Program-made: the position numbers and the translations under genes
Notes under the pieces: model-generated
Databases searched by the model: none
What the model was told of the DNA's origin: nothing
The model's input: the letters and a program-made list of their open reading frames with translations, nothing else
Origin: Saprospiraceae bacterium
GTDB taxonomy: Bacteria > Bacteroidota > Bacteroidia > Chitinophagales > Saprospiraceae
DNA length: 64,000 nt
NCBI GenBank assembly: GCA_022841745.1
Contig: JALHQW010000010.1
Location: 62,001 to 126,000, forward strand
Direction of reading: 5' to 3'
Shown here: positions 7,790 to 17,223 of the stretch, piece by piece
Numbering within the stretch: position 1 is the first letter of the stretch
Layout: each line of letters begins with the position of its first letter

Positions 7790-8053
7790 TCACTTCTTTT
7801 TTTCAGGGTTGCTTTTGCTGCCGCTCCTATTTCCTGCTTGACTACCCGATTTTGGCTTATCTGTGTTGCCAACGTTTCCGCTTTTTGCTGGGCTTTTCTG
7901 GGTATCAGCCCGATCATTCCGATTGCCGGTAGGACCTACGTTTGAAATGCCTTGGTTCACAAATGCTTTGTTTCCCTTATTGTCTGTATTAACGTTGGGA
8001 TTGTTTGACTGTTGAGCAACAGACTTGTCTGTTTTTTTTGAATCAATTGCCAT
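7790..8053 (-). CDS. Small disordered hydrophilic protein (87 aa)
   Basis: The protein begins MAIDSKKTDKSVAQQ and is made almost wholly of N, G, S, K, D and P, with no hydrophobic core, cysteine or signal peptide, so it is predicted to be intrinsically disordered. Similar short N/G/K-rich proteins in Bacteroidota are of unknown or stress-related function. Its position upstream of and in line with the DUF421 gene suggests a two-gene operon. The ATG at 8053 is the only sensible start. The family is not recognised. Confidence 0.6.
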   Translation of the reverse strand: MAIDSKKTDKSVAQQSNNPNVNTDNKGNKAFVNQGISNVGPTGNRNDRADTQKSPAKSGNVGNTDKPKSGSQAGNRSGSKSNPEKKK

Positions 8054-8345
8054 GATGTTGTTTTTTGAACTTTTTAATTAACTGCCAGGGAGAAAATAAT
8101 TAAAATTTTCCCCGACCAGCCTTTTGTCTAAAGGGATAACGAGGCGCATTTACATCATGTTCAATCGTATTCAGGGATTTTAAAGAAATAACTGTTAATG
8201 CACAGCTCGAATAACTTAATTAAAGAACATCGTAATTCCTTAGCTAATGATTTAAAACTGGTCAAATTTCACTTGTAGTTTCTTTAGTTTCGGTTACTTA
8301 TTGTTTATTTTCAAAACAACAAACTGGTCAAACGGAACGAGGGCT
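8054..8345. other. Intergenic stretch without gene
   Basis: No convincing coding frame is seen. The 11-bp sequence AACTGGTCAAA occurs twice (near 8256 and 8330) and could be a binding site. The stretch must also hold the promoter for the small hydrophilic gene on the minus strand, but no clear TAnnTTTG is present, so a different sigma factor is possible. Confidence 0.35.
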
Positions 8346-8758
8346 TCAAACTAGATAGCTCAACTCCATGTACCCATCCTGGGTTTTTGGGTCAAATCGC
8401 AGGTCGCAGAAACCCCAAGGAAACTCCCTTTTTGTTCCAATTTCCCTGTCAAGCCATTTCCGGTAATAGACATGGAATACTTCTTTGTCCTGAATTAAGT
8501 TGGTGCGAGGCAAAGGCTCCACATGCAGGTGCATGCTAACGAGTTTCCTATACTTGAAAAAAAAGTGAGAAAGTATTGTTCTTCTCCAATTATGATAGGC
8601 GAGGCAAGGAAATGCTCTTCAAACCCAGAATTTTCCCATCGAAATTGGAATGATCCCTTGCCGATGGCAGCTTCAAAATCGGGTGGGGTAGTGGAGGGGG
8701 TAATTACCAACCTCCCTGGCAATTCAAAATGGCCGTTGGCGAGATTGATGAGGCCCAT
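8346..8758 (-). pseudogene. Hypothetical protein interrupted by a frameshift at an 8-base homopolymer
   Basis: The reading frame from the ATG at 8758 (MGLINLANGHFELPGRLVI) continues to a run of eight T on the minus strand (plus-strand A at 8557-8564). Adding one T there joins it to the second frame: EEQYFLTFF, then FKYRKLVSMHLHVEPLPR, ending DGYMELSYLV. The fused product would be about 138 residues, has sensible composition throughout and needs no second start codon. The break could be a sequencing error, a recent inactivation or slippage-based switching. I do not recognise the family. No conserved motif is obvious and there is no signal peptide. Confidence 0.55.
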
Positions 8759-8771
8759 TTGATGCTGTTTG

Positions 8772-8806
8772 AAAACAGAAAGGATTGCAACCCGCAATCC
8801 TTTCTG
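8772..8806 (-). terminator. Intrinsic terminator of ffh
   Basis: A perfect 13-bp stem (CAGAAAGGATTGC with its complement, loop of 5) is followed on the minus strand by TTTT, 12 bp beyond the ffh stop codon. Confidence 0.8.
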
Positions 8807-8818
8807 AAAAGAAATGAA

Positions 8819-10165
8819 TTATCTTCTATAACCTGCTTTGGGGGCAGTTGGCATTTTACCAGAGGCAAACCCTGGCATTTTAGTCATTTGGTGCATCATT
8901 TTTTTCATCTGATCAAACTGCTTGATGAACAGGTTGATTTGGTTCAAGTCCTGACCGCAGCCTTTAGAGATACGCTTTTTGCGGCTCATATTGAGCAGTT
9001 CGGGGTTGCCACGCTCTTGTGGTGTCATGGAGAAAATGATGGCTTCGACTTTCCCCAAGGCCTTGTCATCAATGTCCACGTCTTTCAGCGCCTTGCTGAC
9101 GCCAGGTATCATATTGATGAGCGACTTCATATCGCCCATCCGCTTTATTTGCTTGATTTGGCTGAGAAAATCATTGAAGTCGAACTTGTTCTTCATGATT
9201 TTCTTTTCCAAGCGCTTGGCTTCCACCTCATCGAACTGCTCCTGCGCTTTTTCCACCAAGCTCACGATGTCACCCATGCCGAGTATGCGTTGGGCCATCC
9301 GTTCGGGGTAGAAAACGTCAAGGGTCTCCATCTTCTCGCCCATGCTCACAAACTTGATGGGCTTGCCGACGGTGTATTTGATGGAAAGGGCTGCACCACC
9401 ACGGGTGTCACCGTCCATTTTGGTGAGCACCACGCCATCGAAATTGAGGCGGTCGTTGAAGGTCTTGGCAGTGTTGACGGCATCCTGGCCTGTCATGGAG
9501 TCCACCACAAACAAGGTCTCGTTGGGCGAAATCGCCTCCTTCACCTTGGTGATTTCCTGCATCATCTCCTCGTCCACGGCAAGGCGGCCAGCGGTATCCA
9601 CGATGACCACGTCGAAGCCGTGCGCTTGGGCGTGTGCAATGGATTTCAAGGAGATTTCAACCGGATTCTTGTTATCTATTTCCTTGTAAACGGGCACCCC
9701 AATCTGCTCGCCAATTACCATCAACTGGTCAATGGCCGCTGGGCGGTAAACGTCGCAGGCAACGAGCAGGGGTTTCTTCTGGCGCTTGGTCTTCAGGAAA
9801 TGCGCCAATTTGCCACTAAAAGTGGTCTTACCAGAACCTTGCAATCCCGAAATCAAGATAACAGTAGGCGAGCCTTTCAGGTTGATGCCAGCCGCTTGAC
9901 CGCCCATCAGTTCCGTCAGCTCATCGCTCACGATTTTGACCATCAACTGGCCGGGGTTCACGGATTTTAGCACGTTCTCCGTGCCAAGTGCTTTTTCACG
10001 AACTTTTTCCGTGAATTCCTTGGCGATGGAATAGTTGACGTCCGCAGCGACGAGCGCCCGGCGTACTTCCTTGATGCTCTCGGCAACGTTGAGTTCGGTC
10101 AGTTTGCGCGCTCCAGTGAGCGATTTGAAGGCGAGGTCAAGTTTCTCGGATAGATTATCGAACAT
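8819..10165 (-). CDS. ffh: Signal recognition particle protein Ffh (SRP54)
   Basis: 448 residues, the normal length for bacterial Ffh. The N domain (about 1-85) contains the conserved RRALVAADVNY segment. The G domain follows, with the P-loop GLQGSGKTT at 107-115, the DTAGR switch and the TKMDGD guanine-specificity motif. The methionine-rich M domain (about 330-448) has MGDMKSLINMIPG and GCGQDLNQIN, and ends with a basic tail. The GTPase binds 4.5S RNA and signal sequences and delivers ribosomes to FtsY and the membrane. The RNA partner gene is not in this window. It is monocistronic, with a near-perfect promoter about 110 bp upstream and a strong terminator downstream. Confidence 0.98.
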   Translation of the reverse strand: MFDNLSEKLDLAFKSLTGARKLTELNVAESIKEVRRALVAADVNYSIAKEFTEKVREKALGTENVLKSVNPGQLMVKIVSDELTELMGGQAAGINLKGSPTVILISGLQGSGKTTFSGKLAHFLKTKRQKKPLLVACDVYRPAAIDQLMVIGEQIGVPVYKEIDNKNPVEISLKSIAHAQAHGFDVVIVDTAGRLAVDEEMMQEITKVKEAISPNETLFVVDSMTGQDAVNTAKTFNDRLNFDGVVLTKMDGDTRGGAALSIKYTVGKPIKFVSMGEKMETLDVFYPERMAQRILGMGDIVSLVEKAQEQFDEVEAKRLEKKIMKNKFDFNDFLSQIKQIKRMGDMKSLINMIPGVSKALKDVDIDDKALGKVEAIIFSMTPQERGNPELLNMSRKKRISKGCGQDLNQINLFIKQFDQMKKMMHQMTKMPGFASGKMPTAPKAGYRR

Positions 10166-10172
10166 GAGCTGA

Positions 10173-10255
10173 TGATTGGTGACTTGTGATTGGTGTACCG
10201 TGATTGGTGTACCGTGATTCGCAGGTCGAATTACGAATCACTAATCACCAATCAC
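10173..10255. repeat. Three 14-bp tandem repeats plus an inverted copy in the ffh leader
   Basis: TGATTGGTG begins three consecutive 14-bp units at 10173, 10187 and 10201. The inverse complement CACCAATCAC lies at 10246-10255, so any of the three can pair with it to form a hairpin in the ffh 5' untranslated region. A translational or stability role is possible; nothing more can be said. Confidence 0.6.
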
Positions 10256-10272
10256 GCAACCGCTTTGGCGGG

Positions 10273-10302
10273 CAAAGATAGTTTTTTGCGCCAAAAAGCA
10301 AA
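10273..10302 (-). promoter_or_regulatory. Promoter of ffh
   Basis: On the minus strand TTTG (10302-10299) is followed after 18 bp by TATCTTTG (10280-10273), an ideal match to the Bacteroidota housekeeping consensus. Confidence 0.75.
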
Positions 10303-10328
10303 CGGGCGATGATTGGATTCACCGCCCG
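10303..10328 (-). terminator. Terminator-like hairpin after the HYR-type secreted protein gene
   Basis: CGGGCG...CGCCCG stems, extended by TGA/TCA pairing, lie about 33 bp beyond the stop codon at 10361. The following TTTGCTTTTTGG on the minus strand is T-rich but interrupted, and it also contains the -33 element of ffh. Confidence 0.5.
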
Positions 10329-10360
10329 CTGTAAATACGCAAGTTAAATAATCGTTTTGG

Positions 10361-13300
10361 TCAGTCGTCTTCTACTTGGTGTGGCCTGGAATTTTTGGAA
10401 GGTGTTTCATTCGTCAGCAAACTGGGGTCGGCGCTGCCGTTCACATCACCAATTTTGATAGCGATGAAGTCACATAATTCACTTATGATTGGGAACGTTG
10501 AGTTATAGCTTTCTGGAAAAGGAGTTTGAAAGGGATTGTTTGGATTTGGAAAAAACCAATACTTAGGGACGAAACGCCAGGAAGTGTTATTGGGGAAAAC
10601 ATCAATCTCATTGATGATTAATTTGGTCAAAACAACCAGGTCGAACGTGCTTACCGAATTGGAGCGGTTGGCATCAGCTGCGATAATTTTATAAGGACTA
10701 TCAAATCTTTCAATATCCAAAACATGTTTTCGAATCAGAACCATGTCAAATGTGGTTACCCCGTTTTTATGATTTTCATTTTTAGAAGGTGTCAGGACTA
10801 AGCCAGAACCATCATAAGTTACGCCAACGAAAAAACGACCTGTACTATCGGTGGTTGTAGCGCCAAAAGCAGAATGAAGATTGACATTTTTTACACCTTC
10901 GCCACTTTCAGTTTTTATTTTACCAGCAACGTAAATGCTGCAATCAGCCTCACTGCTAATTTGAATTGGAACTTGACAGAAACTTTGGTTGCCATTGTTA
11001 TCAATCGCAAAGATGTCCAAAAAGTCAAGTTCGATGTCATTGCAAGATAACTGTCTAATATCTTCACCTGGGCTTTGGGTAAAGGAAAGCGATACATATC
11101 CGCCACAGTTATCTTGGGCACTGATTACATAATCTTGTGCATAAACATCAACAACTCCAGAGTGAGGCGAATAAATAGTTTGGAGGTCTTGAAGGCATTG
11201 GATGATTGGTGGGGTATTTTCTTTGACTTTAAGGGTTGTCCAACAATAGGTTTGGCTGTGGCAATAGTCAGTTGCTGTGTAACTGACTTGGTAAGTACCT
11301 GTTGGGATATTTGGCAATGAGCCTGGAACCGTATGCCATCCATTATTGATTAGTATCTGTGTTGACAAGACCCAATTGGTGCATTCGGCGACTTCGGGAA
11401 TTGGAATTTCCAACTCAGTGAAACATGCTCCGCCTTCGATAATTACATCTGGTATTGAACATCCATTCACAAACACTGGGGGAGTATTATCCTGCACTTT
11501 TATCACTTGCTGGAAGCTGATATACCCATCGACCCCCGCTTTGACTGTCCTGTTACTACATGAACCATCTCCATTCAAGTCGCAGTCCGGAAAGCCGAGC
11601 TGTGTTTCGATGAGGTCAGGTGCTGTATCACTGCCAGTTGAAATACAGGTGTTCTGGACGACCCAAGTTCGTACGATTTTATAACAAGCATCGGCCACTA
11701 CATTGAAAATTTCCTCAGTGTAGGTAGTTTCGATCTGCTCGCAGTTTACCCCAAATAGCACTGGGCTGTCATTTGGTATGGTGGAATTTTGTTCACAAAT
11801 GACCGTGACATCTGCCGGAAATTCCACGATGAAATCAGAGATGGGCGTTATGGTGATGGTCTGGATGCATTGGTCGGGAAGTTCTTCAGCACCAAGCGTC
11901 CGGGTAATTGTTCCGCTCTTACAGTCGTTGATGTCCAAAGCGACTGATAGGGTAGGGGTGACAAGGCAATTGGCGTAAAACTGCATTTCACCGAATTGCT
12001 CCAAGGCGCTGTAATTCTGCGCATTTAAAGCTGCCTCTAGGGTTTCGATGAAAAAATCGCAGTCAATGGTCGTGTTAGGAGGACAAGATACCAATGTGCC
12101 ATCCTGGACTTGAATCACAATAGGATGCTCGGCAATATTTCCACAAGCATCGGTTGCCAGGTATTTGCCTGGATAACTGCCCGCCGGTACGGCTGCCACC
12201 GTCAATCCGCCATTTCCATCTATGGTGTCCCATGACGTTACCACCTGCACCAGAAAACTGGAACATTCTTCAGTCACCAATGCTTCGGGCAGAATGGCAT
12301 CAAAGCCGCATGATGGGTTTGTGCTGATGAAAATGGTGTCGGCAAGTTGTATTTCGGGGCCTTTCGTGTCCAATACCTTGATGATTTGCAATTGCTGAAC
12401 CACTTCGGTATCGCACCAGTCCACTACAGTCCAGGTTCTTACGATTTTCAAGCTGCCTTCGCAAGTGGAGGTTATCACATCGTCATAATCAAAACTGAAA
12501 TCACAGGTTGCGTTGATAGGAACCCCATTGATGGCCGGAAGCCCAGCATGTGTTGGATCGGTTAATAGCGGATTTAAATTGACAGCGCTGCATGAAAAAA
12601 CAGTATCAATCGGAAGACTTATTTGAGAGAGTGTGTTTCGCCGGACTTGGATGTTTTGGGTGCAAATACGTTCGTTGGAATACTGGTCAGTCACTTTCCA
12701 AAAGCGGGCAATTGCACTGACAAGGTTATCGCCACAATTGAAGTCGGTATAGCTGTCGAGGTAGGTCAAGGTGACCTCATCCGCTGGGAGGCAGGACAAA
12801 TACGAAGCCTCTCCGCAGTTGGATGGAAGCGCTTCCATGTTGCAATCAATTACAGTATCTGGCGGGCAAGTGATGCTCATTGGAAGCCCATAGGCCACCA
12901 CCTCCACACCTCCCCAACAGGATTGGCCATTTACCGTATTCATGACCCTAATAGTAACCGTTTCACCAACATCGCCCTCATCCATAATCGCTGGCGATTG
13001 AATACCGCCCATGGGCGTGATACGGGCAATGGTATAGTTGCTGGGGCAACCATAAATACTTTCCATCATCATATCCAAGGTGATGGTTTTTGTGCAATTT
13101 GATTCAAGAAACACGGGCACATCATCATCGCAGGCCATCGGCGAATTGTTGTTTCCCTGAACGGTGACTGTGAATGCACAGGTCACGATTCCGCCGCCCA
13201 CTTCAACCCCAGTCAGTGAGACGGGGGTAAGTCCCAGCGGGAAGACATGCCCTGGCCCTGGGTTAAAAAGTGTATCTGTTAGTGGCACGGTGCTGCTCCA

Positions 13301-13471
13301 TACAAGGCTGCTGAAATCAAGTGTGGCCTCACAGGATTGGGGAGGGGCCGTAATGGTTTGGTTGGGAGGGCAAATCAAGGTGGCAGATGCCGTGAAACAA
13401 TAAACCAGCCATAGCATCAAAATAAGCGGCATGCGCCTGAAATCGGCACAAAGGACGTAAAAGGTGTTCAT
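10361..13471 (-). CDS. Large secreted protein with HYR-like repeats and C-terminal dockerin-like region
   Basis: About 1036 residues from the ATG at 13471; a second candidate start at 13432 (MPLILMLWLVYCFTASA) places the hydrophobic signal segment right at the N-terminus and may be the true one. The body is a series of Cys-rich beta-sandwich repeats of the HYR-like kind found in Saprospiria surface proteins (recurring motifs such as CPPNQTI, TATDYCHSQTYC, VQDNTPPVF, ATDACGNIA). A carboxypeptidase-regulatory-like segment (GKIKTESGEGVKNVNL) follows around residue 880. The end resembles a type I dockerin: two duplicated TFDMVLIRKHVLDI and TFDLVVLTKLIIN helices with calcium-binding-type D/N loops, then IKIGDVNGSADPS. 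No typical type IX sorting domain is seen at the extreme C-terminus. Adhesion or matrix formation is inferred. Confidence 0.8.
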   Translation of the reverse strand: MNTFYVLCADFRRMPLILMLWLVYCFTASATLICPPNQTITAPPQSCEATLDFSSLVWSSTVPLTDTLFNPGPGHVFPLGLTPVSLTGVEVGGGIVTCAFTVTVQGNNNSPMACDDDVPVFLESNCTKTITLDMMMESIYGCPSNYTIARITPMGGIQSPAIMDEGDVGETVTIRVMNTVNGQSCWGGVEVVAYGLPMSITCPPDTVIDCNMEALPSNCGEASYLSCLPADEVTLTYLDSYTDFNCGDNLVSAIARFWKVTDQYSNERICTQNIQVRRNTLSQISLPIDTVFSCSAVNLNPLLTDPTHAGLPAINGVPINATCDFSFDYDDVITSTCEGSLKIVRTWTVVDWCDTEVVQQLQIIKVLDTKGPEIQLADTIFISTNPSCGFDAILPEALVTEECSSFLVQVVTSWDTIDGNGGLTVAAVPAGSYPGKYLATDACGNIAEHPIVIQVQDGTLVSCPPNTTIDCDFFIETLEAALNAQNYSALEQFGEMQFYANCLVTPTLSVALDINDCKSGTITRTLGAEELPDQCIQTITITPISDFIVEFPADVTVICEQNSTIPNDSPVLFGVNCEQIETTYTEEIFNVVADACYKIVRTWVVQNTCISTGSDTAPDLIETQLGFPDCDLNGDGSCSNRTVKAGVDGYISFQQVIKVQDNTPPVFVNGCSIPDVIIEGGACFTELEIPIPEVAECTNWVLSTQILINNGWHTVPGSLPNIPTGTYQVSYTATDYCHSQTYCWTTLKVKENTPPIIQCLQDLQTIYSPHSGVVDVYAQDYVISAQDNCGGYVSLSFTQSPGEDIRQLSCNDIELDFLDIFAIDNNGNQSFCQVPIQISSEADCSIYVAGKIKTESGEGVKNVNLHSAFGATTTDSTGRFFVGVTYDGSGLVLTPSKNENHKNGVTTFDMVLIRKHVLDIERFDSPYKIIAADANRSNSVSTFDLVVLTKLIINEIDVFPNNTSWRFVPKYWFFPNPNNPFQTPFPESYNSTFPIISELCDFIAIKIGDVNGSADPSLLTNETPSKNSRPHQVEDD

Positions 13472-13750
13472 GGAAATAGGTTTTGGACACAGCCCAATAT
13501 CAAAGTTACCTTCAACTTGGCAAGCGGTTCTTGCGTATTGCGAAAGCAACAAAGGCATTGCGGAAGCGCCTTGGTGTTAGAGAAAAAATCCAGCCTTGAA
13601 ATCGCACAATTTAGATTGTCCTTTAAACGTCGAACATCAGGTAAGTGTATCGGAACGCTTTTCCGACAGGTGTGTATTGAAATCTTGGGCTAAAGATACC
13701 AACGATTTTTAGAAATAAAACAATGGTGAATATATTTTTTGCGAAATGGT

Positions 13751-15295
13751 TTATTCACAGTTTTTGCCAATCAATTTTAGCAATGATTTGTCAAACTGCA
13801 AGGCAGCGGCCTTGTTCGTGCCGCCAGGGAATATTTCCCAGACAGTTTGAGTATCTGGGTTGTACTGTATCCACATTACCGTACTGGATAAGTCCATTTG
13901 ATTGGCGCTGAGCCTATACAGCCAAACTGAATCTTTTCCGATGCCAAGGTCTTCCATCCCAAAAGGGTTTTTGGCTGCATACAAGGATAGCGCTTGACCG
14001 TCCTGCCTTGCTTGTTTTTGCAGTTCCTGCAATTTAGGATTGCTCGAAACGATGCCCACTATAGCCTCATTGCAAGTGCGCATTTTGGCCAATTCAGACT
14101 TGGGGTCAAATCGCAAGGCATACACCGTGTCCATCAAAAAGCCTTTTTTCCGTACTTCAAGGTTGGGAGCGTAAATGTCCCTCACAAACCGAAGCCCTTT
14201 CACGTCCAAGTATTTCAGGCTGTCAATCCAACCTAGCGATTTAAAATAGCAGCCTTCCAGGTTCACATCCACCAACGAGGCGTTCTGCATTTTTACCCCT
14301 TCAAGGTTGGTTCCTGAAAAATCTCCTTCGAGGTAGATTTCCCGGAGGTCGGCATTGCCCAAGTCGCCGTCTTTCAAGGTGATTTGCTCCATCCGGCTTT
14401 CCCGAAGGTTGGCATGGGAAAGGTTGATGCCGTTCATGGCCGTGTTGCGGAAGGTGGCATGCTCTAGCCAGGCATTAGATAGGTCAGCCCCTTGCAGGTC
14501 GGCATAGTTGAAATTGGCGTTGGAAAACGAGGAGTGCGCTAGCTTCGCCCCCCGCAGGTAAGCCTCAGAGAAATTGGCCTCGCGTAAGTCAGCATAATTG
14601 AAATTGGCCCTTGCATAGATTTTGTCGTAAGTGGCCTTGTCCAGGTTGCTGTTCACCAACGAAAAAAGCAACTGCCCCCGCTCTGGACTGAGCTGACGGG
14701 GCGTGAGCGAATCGTTTTCGAGGTAACGATAGGGCCTCATGCTTTGGCTCAGGGAAACAATCCGACCGATTAGGGCATCGCTCAGCGTTCGGTCTTTGTT
14801 GCTCCGCAATTCGATGTCCAATTTGTCCATGATATTGCTCATGAAAAAAATGAGGGAGCTGCGGCGGTTGCCCTCTTCTAAGTTGATTTGTTGGTCTAAG
14901 CGTTGATTTTGGCGCCCCAATAGGCCATTTTGCGTGTCAAGTTTGTCGTTTTGGCGACCCAGCATCCAGGTTTGCACCGCCATTATCATTAAAGGTGCAA
15001 GGGCAGCAATAATGGCAAACGTACCGATTCTTGTCAGTCGCCAAACAACCTGAGCCATGATTTCAGAAAGGGTGTCCTTTGAAACCTTGCCACCCGGCAA
15101 TTCGTCCAATAGTTGCTTAAAGCTGTTTTTCAGGCCCTTGCCCGCCAACAAACGGGTTGAAGAGGTTGCCACAATTTTACGAACTGCCGCAGAGGTGGAG
15201 TTTGCCATCTTGTTGGCTTCCAATTCAGCCTTCAGCCGGAGGTTTTCCAGTTCAAGCTGCTTGAGACGGTCCTTTATTTCATCAGGCACGTTCAT
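13751..15295 (-). CDS. Pentapeptide-repeat protein with N-terminal coiled coil and membrane segment
   Basis: 514 residues. The first 35 residues form a coiled coil (IKDRLKQLELENLRLKAELE). A single transmembrane segment lies at about 97-115 (GTFAIIAALAPLMIMAV), followed by a short Q/N/L-rich coiled segment. Residues about 210-350 contain the right-handed pentapeptide helix with the A(D/N)LXX pattern: ANFNYADLREANF, FNYADLQGADLSNAWLEHA, GDLGNADLREIYL. The C-terminal 160 residues are an unrecognised globular domain. Many pentapeptide proteins bind DNA-mimic targets or act as scaffolds; with a membrane anchor it may be a signalling scaffold, but this is inference. It is transcribed away from the isc operon, 169 bp apart. 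Confidence 0.8.
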   Translation of the reverse strand: MNVPDEIKDRLKQLELENLRLKAELEANKMANSTSAAVRKIVATSSTRLLAGKGLKNSFKQLLDELPGGKVSKDTLSEIMAQVVWRLTRIGTFAIIAALAPLMIMAVQTWMLGRQNDKLDTQNGLLGRQNQRLDQQINLEEGNRRSSLIFFMSNIMDKLDIELRSNKDRTLSDALIGRIVSLSQSMRPYRYLENDSLTPRQLSPERGQLLFSLVNSNLDKATYDKIYARANFNYADLREANFSEAYLRGAKLAHSSFSNANFNYADLQGADLSNAWLEHATFRNTAMNGINLSHANLRESRMEQITLKDGDLGNADLREIYLEGDFSGTNLEGVKMQNASLVDVNLEGCYFKSLGWIDSLKYLDVKGLRFVRDIYAPNLEVRKKGFLMDTVYALRFDPKSELAKMRTCNEAIVGIVSSNPKLQELQKQARQDGQALSLYAAKNPFGMEDLGIGKDSVWLYRLSANQMDLSSTVMWIQYNPDTQTVWEIFPGGTNKAAALQFDKSLLKLIGKNCE

Positions 15296-15419
15296 TTTGA
15301 ATTGTACGGTGGCTTATGACAGTGGATTATTTTAAGGTGTAAACATAGCACCAACCTGCCAAAAATTATTTTCCAATTAAAAAATCCGTTTGCACAAAAC
15401 CTAATCTTTGAGAATCTGT

Positions 15420-15427
15420 TATCTTTG
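15420..15427 (+). promoter_or_regulatory. -7 element of the isc operon
   Basis: TATCTTTG, an exact TAnnTTTG match, 37 bp before the iscS start codon. The -33 region is less clear. Confidence 0.6.
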
Positions 15428-15464
15428 CGATTAGAATAAATCTAAATAAAAATAGCAACCCTGT

Positions 15465-16682
15465 ATGGCAGGCAGAAAAATCTATCTTGACAACAACGCC
15501 ACCACCCCTTGTGACCCAAGGGTTGTTGAGGCAATGGTGCCCTATTTCTTCGAACACCACGGCAATGCGGCAAGCCGAAACCACCCATTCGGTTGGGAGG
15601 CGGAGGAGGCCGTTGACTACGCCCGTGAGCAAATCGCCAAGCTCCTCGATGCCGATGAAAAGGAAATCATATTCACTTCAGGAGCCACGGAGAGCGACAA
15701 CCTCGCCATCAAAGGCGTCTATGAAATGTATTCCCGGAAAGGGAACCATATCATCACAGTCAAAACTGAGCACAAAGCCGTCCTTGACACCTGCAACAAA
15801 CTCGAAAAGCACGGTGCAGAGGTTACGTATTTGGATGTAAAGTACGACGGCATGATTGATCTTGCCGAATTGGAGGCCGCCATTAAGCCCAACACCATTA
15901 TGGTGGCGGTGATGTGGGCCAACAATGAGACGGGCGTCATTCAACCGATGAAGGAAATTGGGGCAATCTGCGAGAAGCATGGCGTGCTTTTCTTCAGTGA
16001 TGCAACCCAAGCCGTCGGCAAGATTAAAACCCATCCACGTGAGGTAGGCGTGCATTTGATGGCATTTACTGGCCATAAAATGTACGGACCCAAAGGTGTT
16101 GGTGCACTTTACGTGAGCCGCAAAAACCCACGGGTCAAGGTTACCGCCCAAATGGATGGCGGAGGGCACGAGCGTGGCATGCGCTCTGGCACCTTGAACG
16201 TGCCTGGCATTGTAGGTTTCGGCAAAGCCGCTGAAATAGCCATGAACGAGATGGAACAAGATGCAGCCCGTCTCAGCAAATTGCGGGACAAACTCGAAAA
16301 AGGCTTTCAAGAATTGGAGGAAATCTATATCAACGGCAATGTAAATTCACGTATGCCACACGTCACCAATATCTCCTTCAAACATGTTGAGGGTGAAGGC
16401 TTGATGATGACTTTCAACCAAGAAATCGCACTTTCTTCGGGTTCAGCCTGCACCTCGGCTTCCTTGGAGCCGTCGTACGTACTGGTTGCACTCGGCTTGG
16501 GCGACGATTTGGCACATAGTTCCCTTCGTTTCAGCCTTGGCCGTTTCACTTCCGAGGATGATGTGAACTACGCCATTGAGGCTGTGAAGAAAGGTGTCAA
16601 CCACATGCGTGACCTCAGCCCAATCTGGGAAATGTACAAAGAAGGTGTTGACCTCTCCAAGATTGAGTGGGCAGCACATTAA
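15465..16682 (+). CDS. iscS: Cysteine desulfurase IscS
   Basis: 405 residues, as in E. coli IscS. It is a class V aminotransferase-fold PLP enzyme that removes sulfur from cysteine and passes it to Isc[10 protein letters not shown] opens the protein. [14 protein letters not shown] is part of the PLP phosphate site, and the Schiff-base lysine is K205 in [10 protein letters not shown]. The sulfur-accepting cysteine is C329 in the mobile loop [14 protein letters not shown], the long-loop form that marks the IscS rather than the SufS group. RSGTLNVP is also conserved. It heads an operon with iscU (101 bp downstream) and iscA. No iscR is present, so regulation differs from the E. coli scheme. Confidence 0.97.
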   Translation: MAGRKIYLDNNATTPCDPRVVEAMVPYFFEHHGNAASRNHPFGWEAEEAVDYAREQIAKLLDADEKEIIFTSGATESDNLAIKGVYEMYSRKGNHIITVKTEHKAVLDTCNKLEKHGAEVTYLDVKYDGMIDLAELEAAIKPNTIMVAVMWANNETGVIQPMKEIGAICEKHGVLFFSDATQAVGKIKTHPREVGVHLMAFTGHKMYGPKGVGALYVSRKNPRVKVTAQMDGGGHERGMRSGTLNVPGIVGFGKAAEIAMNEMEQDAARLSKLRDKLEKGFQELEEIYINGNVNSRMPHVTNISFKHVEGEGLMMTFNQEIALSSGSACTSASLEPSYVLVALGLGDDLAHSSLRFSLGRFTSEDDVNYAIEAVKKGVNHMRDLSPIWEMYKEGVDLSKIEWAAH

Positions 16683-16783
16683 AACGACTGACGACTTACG
16701 GTTGACGGCTGACGGAAGCGTGTTTCTAAGATCAACGCCAACAATTCAACAATTTAACAATCTAACAATCAAACTAACCTGAT

Positions 16784-17194
16784 ATGGCTTATTCAAATAA
16801 AGTTATCGACCATTTCCACAATCCTCGCAACGTTGGAACGCTTGACAAAGCGAAGAAGAACGTAGGTACTGGCCTTGTGGGTGCTCCTGAGTGTGGGGAC
16901 GTGATGCGGCTTCAAATCGAAGTTGACGAGGCCACTGGCGTAATCCAGGATGCCAAGTTCAAGACCTTCGGCTGTGGCTCTGCAATCGCCTCATCGTCGT
17001 TGGCAACGGAATGGCTGAAAGGCAAATCTGTGGACGATGCCCTGAAAATTGACAACATGGACATCGTGGAAGAATTGGCTTTGCCGCCTGTAAAGATTCA
17101 CTGTTCCGTGTTGGCAGAAGATGCTATTAAAGCTGCTATTGCCGACTACAAAATGAAGAACGGTGTAGCGGTGGAAGCAACTGCTACTGCTTAA
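16784..17194 (+). CDS. iscU: Iron-sulfur cluster scaffold IscU
   Basis: 136 residues. The three cluster-ligand cysteines are C37 (ECGD, with D39), C64 (FGCGSAIASSS) and C107 (KIHCSVLAEDAI). LPPVKIHCS contains the LPPVK motif recognised by the HscA chaperone. The order of ligands and the start MAYSNKVIDHFHNPRNVG are typical of the Isc scaffold rather than SufU. It receives sulfur from the IscS encoded just upstream and hands clusters on, with the A-type carrier encoded 29 bp downstream. Confidence 0.97.
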   Translation: MAYSNKVIDHFHNPRNVGTLDKAKKNVGTGLVGAPECGDVMRLQIEVDEATGVIQDAKFKTFGCGSAIASSSLATEWLKGKSVDDALKIDNMDIVEELALPPVKIHCSVLAEDAIKAAIADYKMKNGVAVEATATA

Positions 17195-17223
17195 ATCACC
17201 AGCAAAACCATAAACCATTTGTT

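Noticed and set aside
8729-9970. A 413-codon plus-strand frame
   Set aside because: It is antisense to ffh, whose motifs on the minus strand are unmistakable.
10361-13471. Type IX secretion C-terminal domain in the HYR-like protein
   Set aside because: The end is a dockerin-like region and a polar tail; no PNP...GxYxL...K pattern is present.
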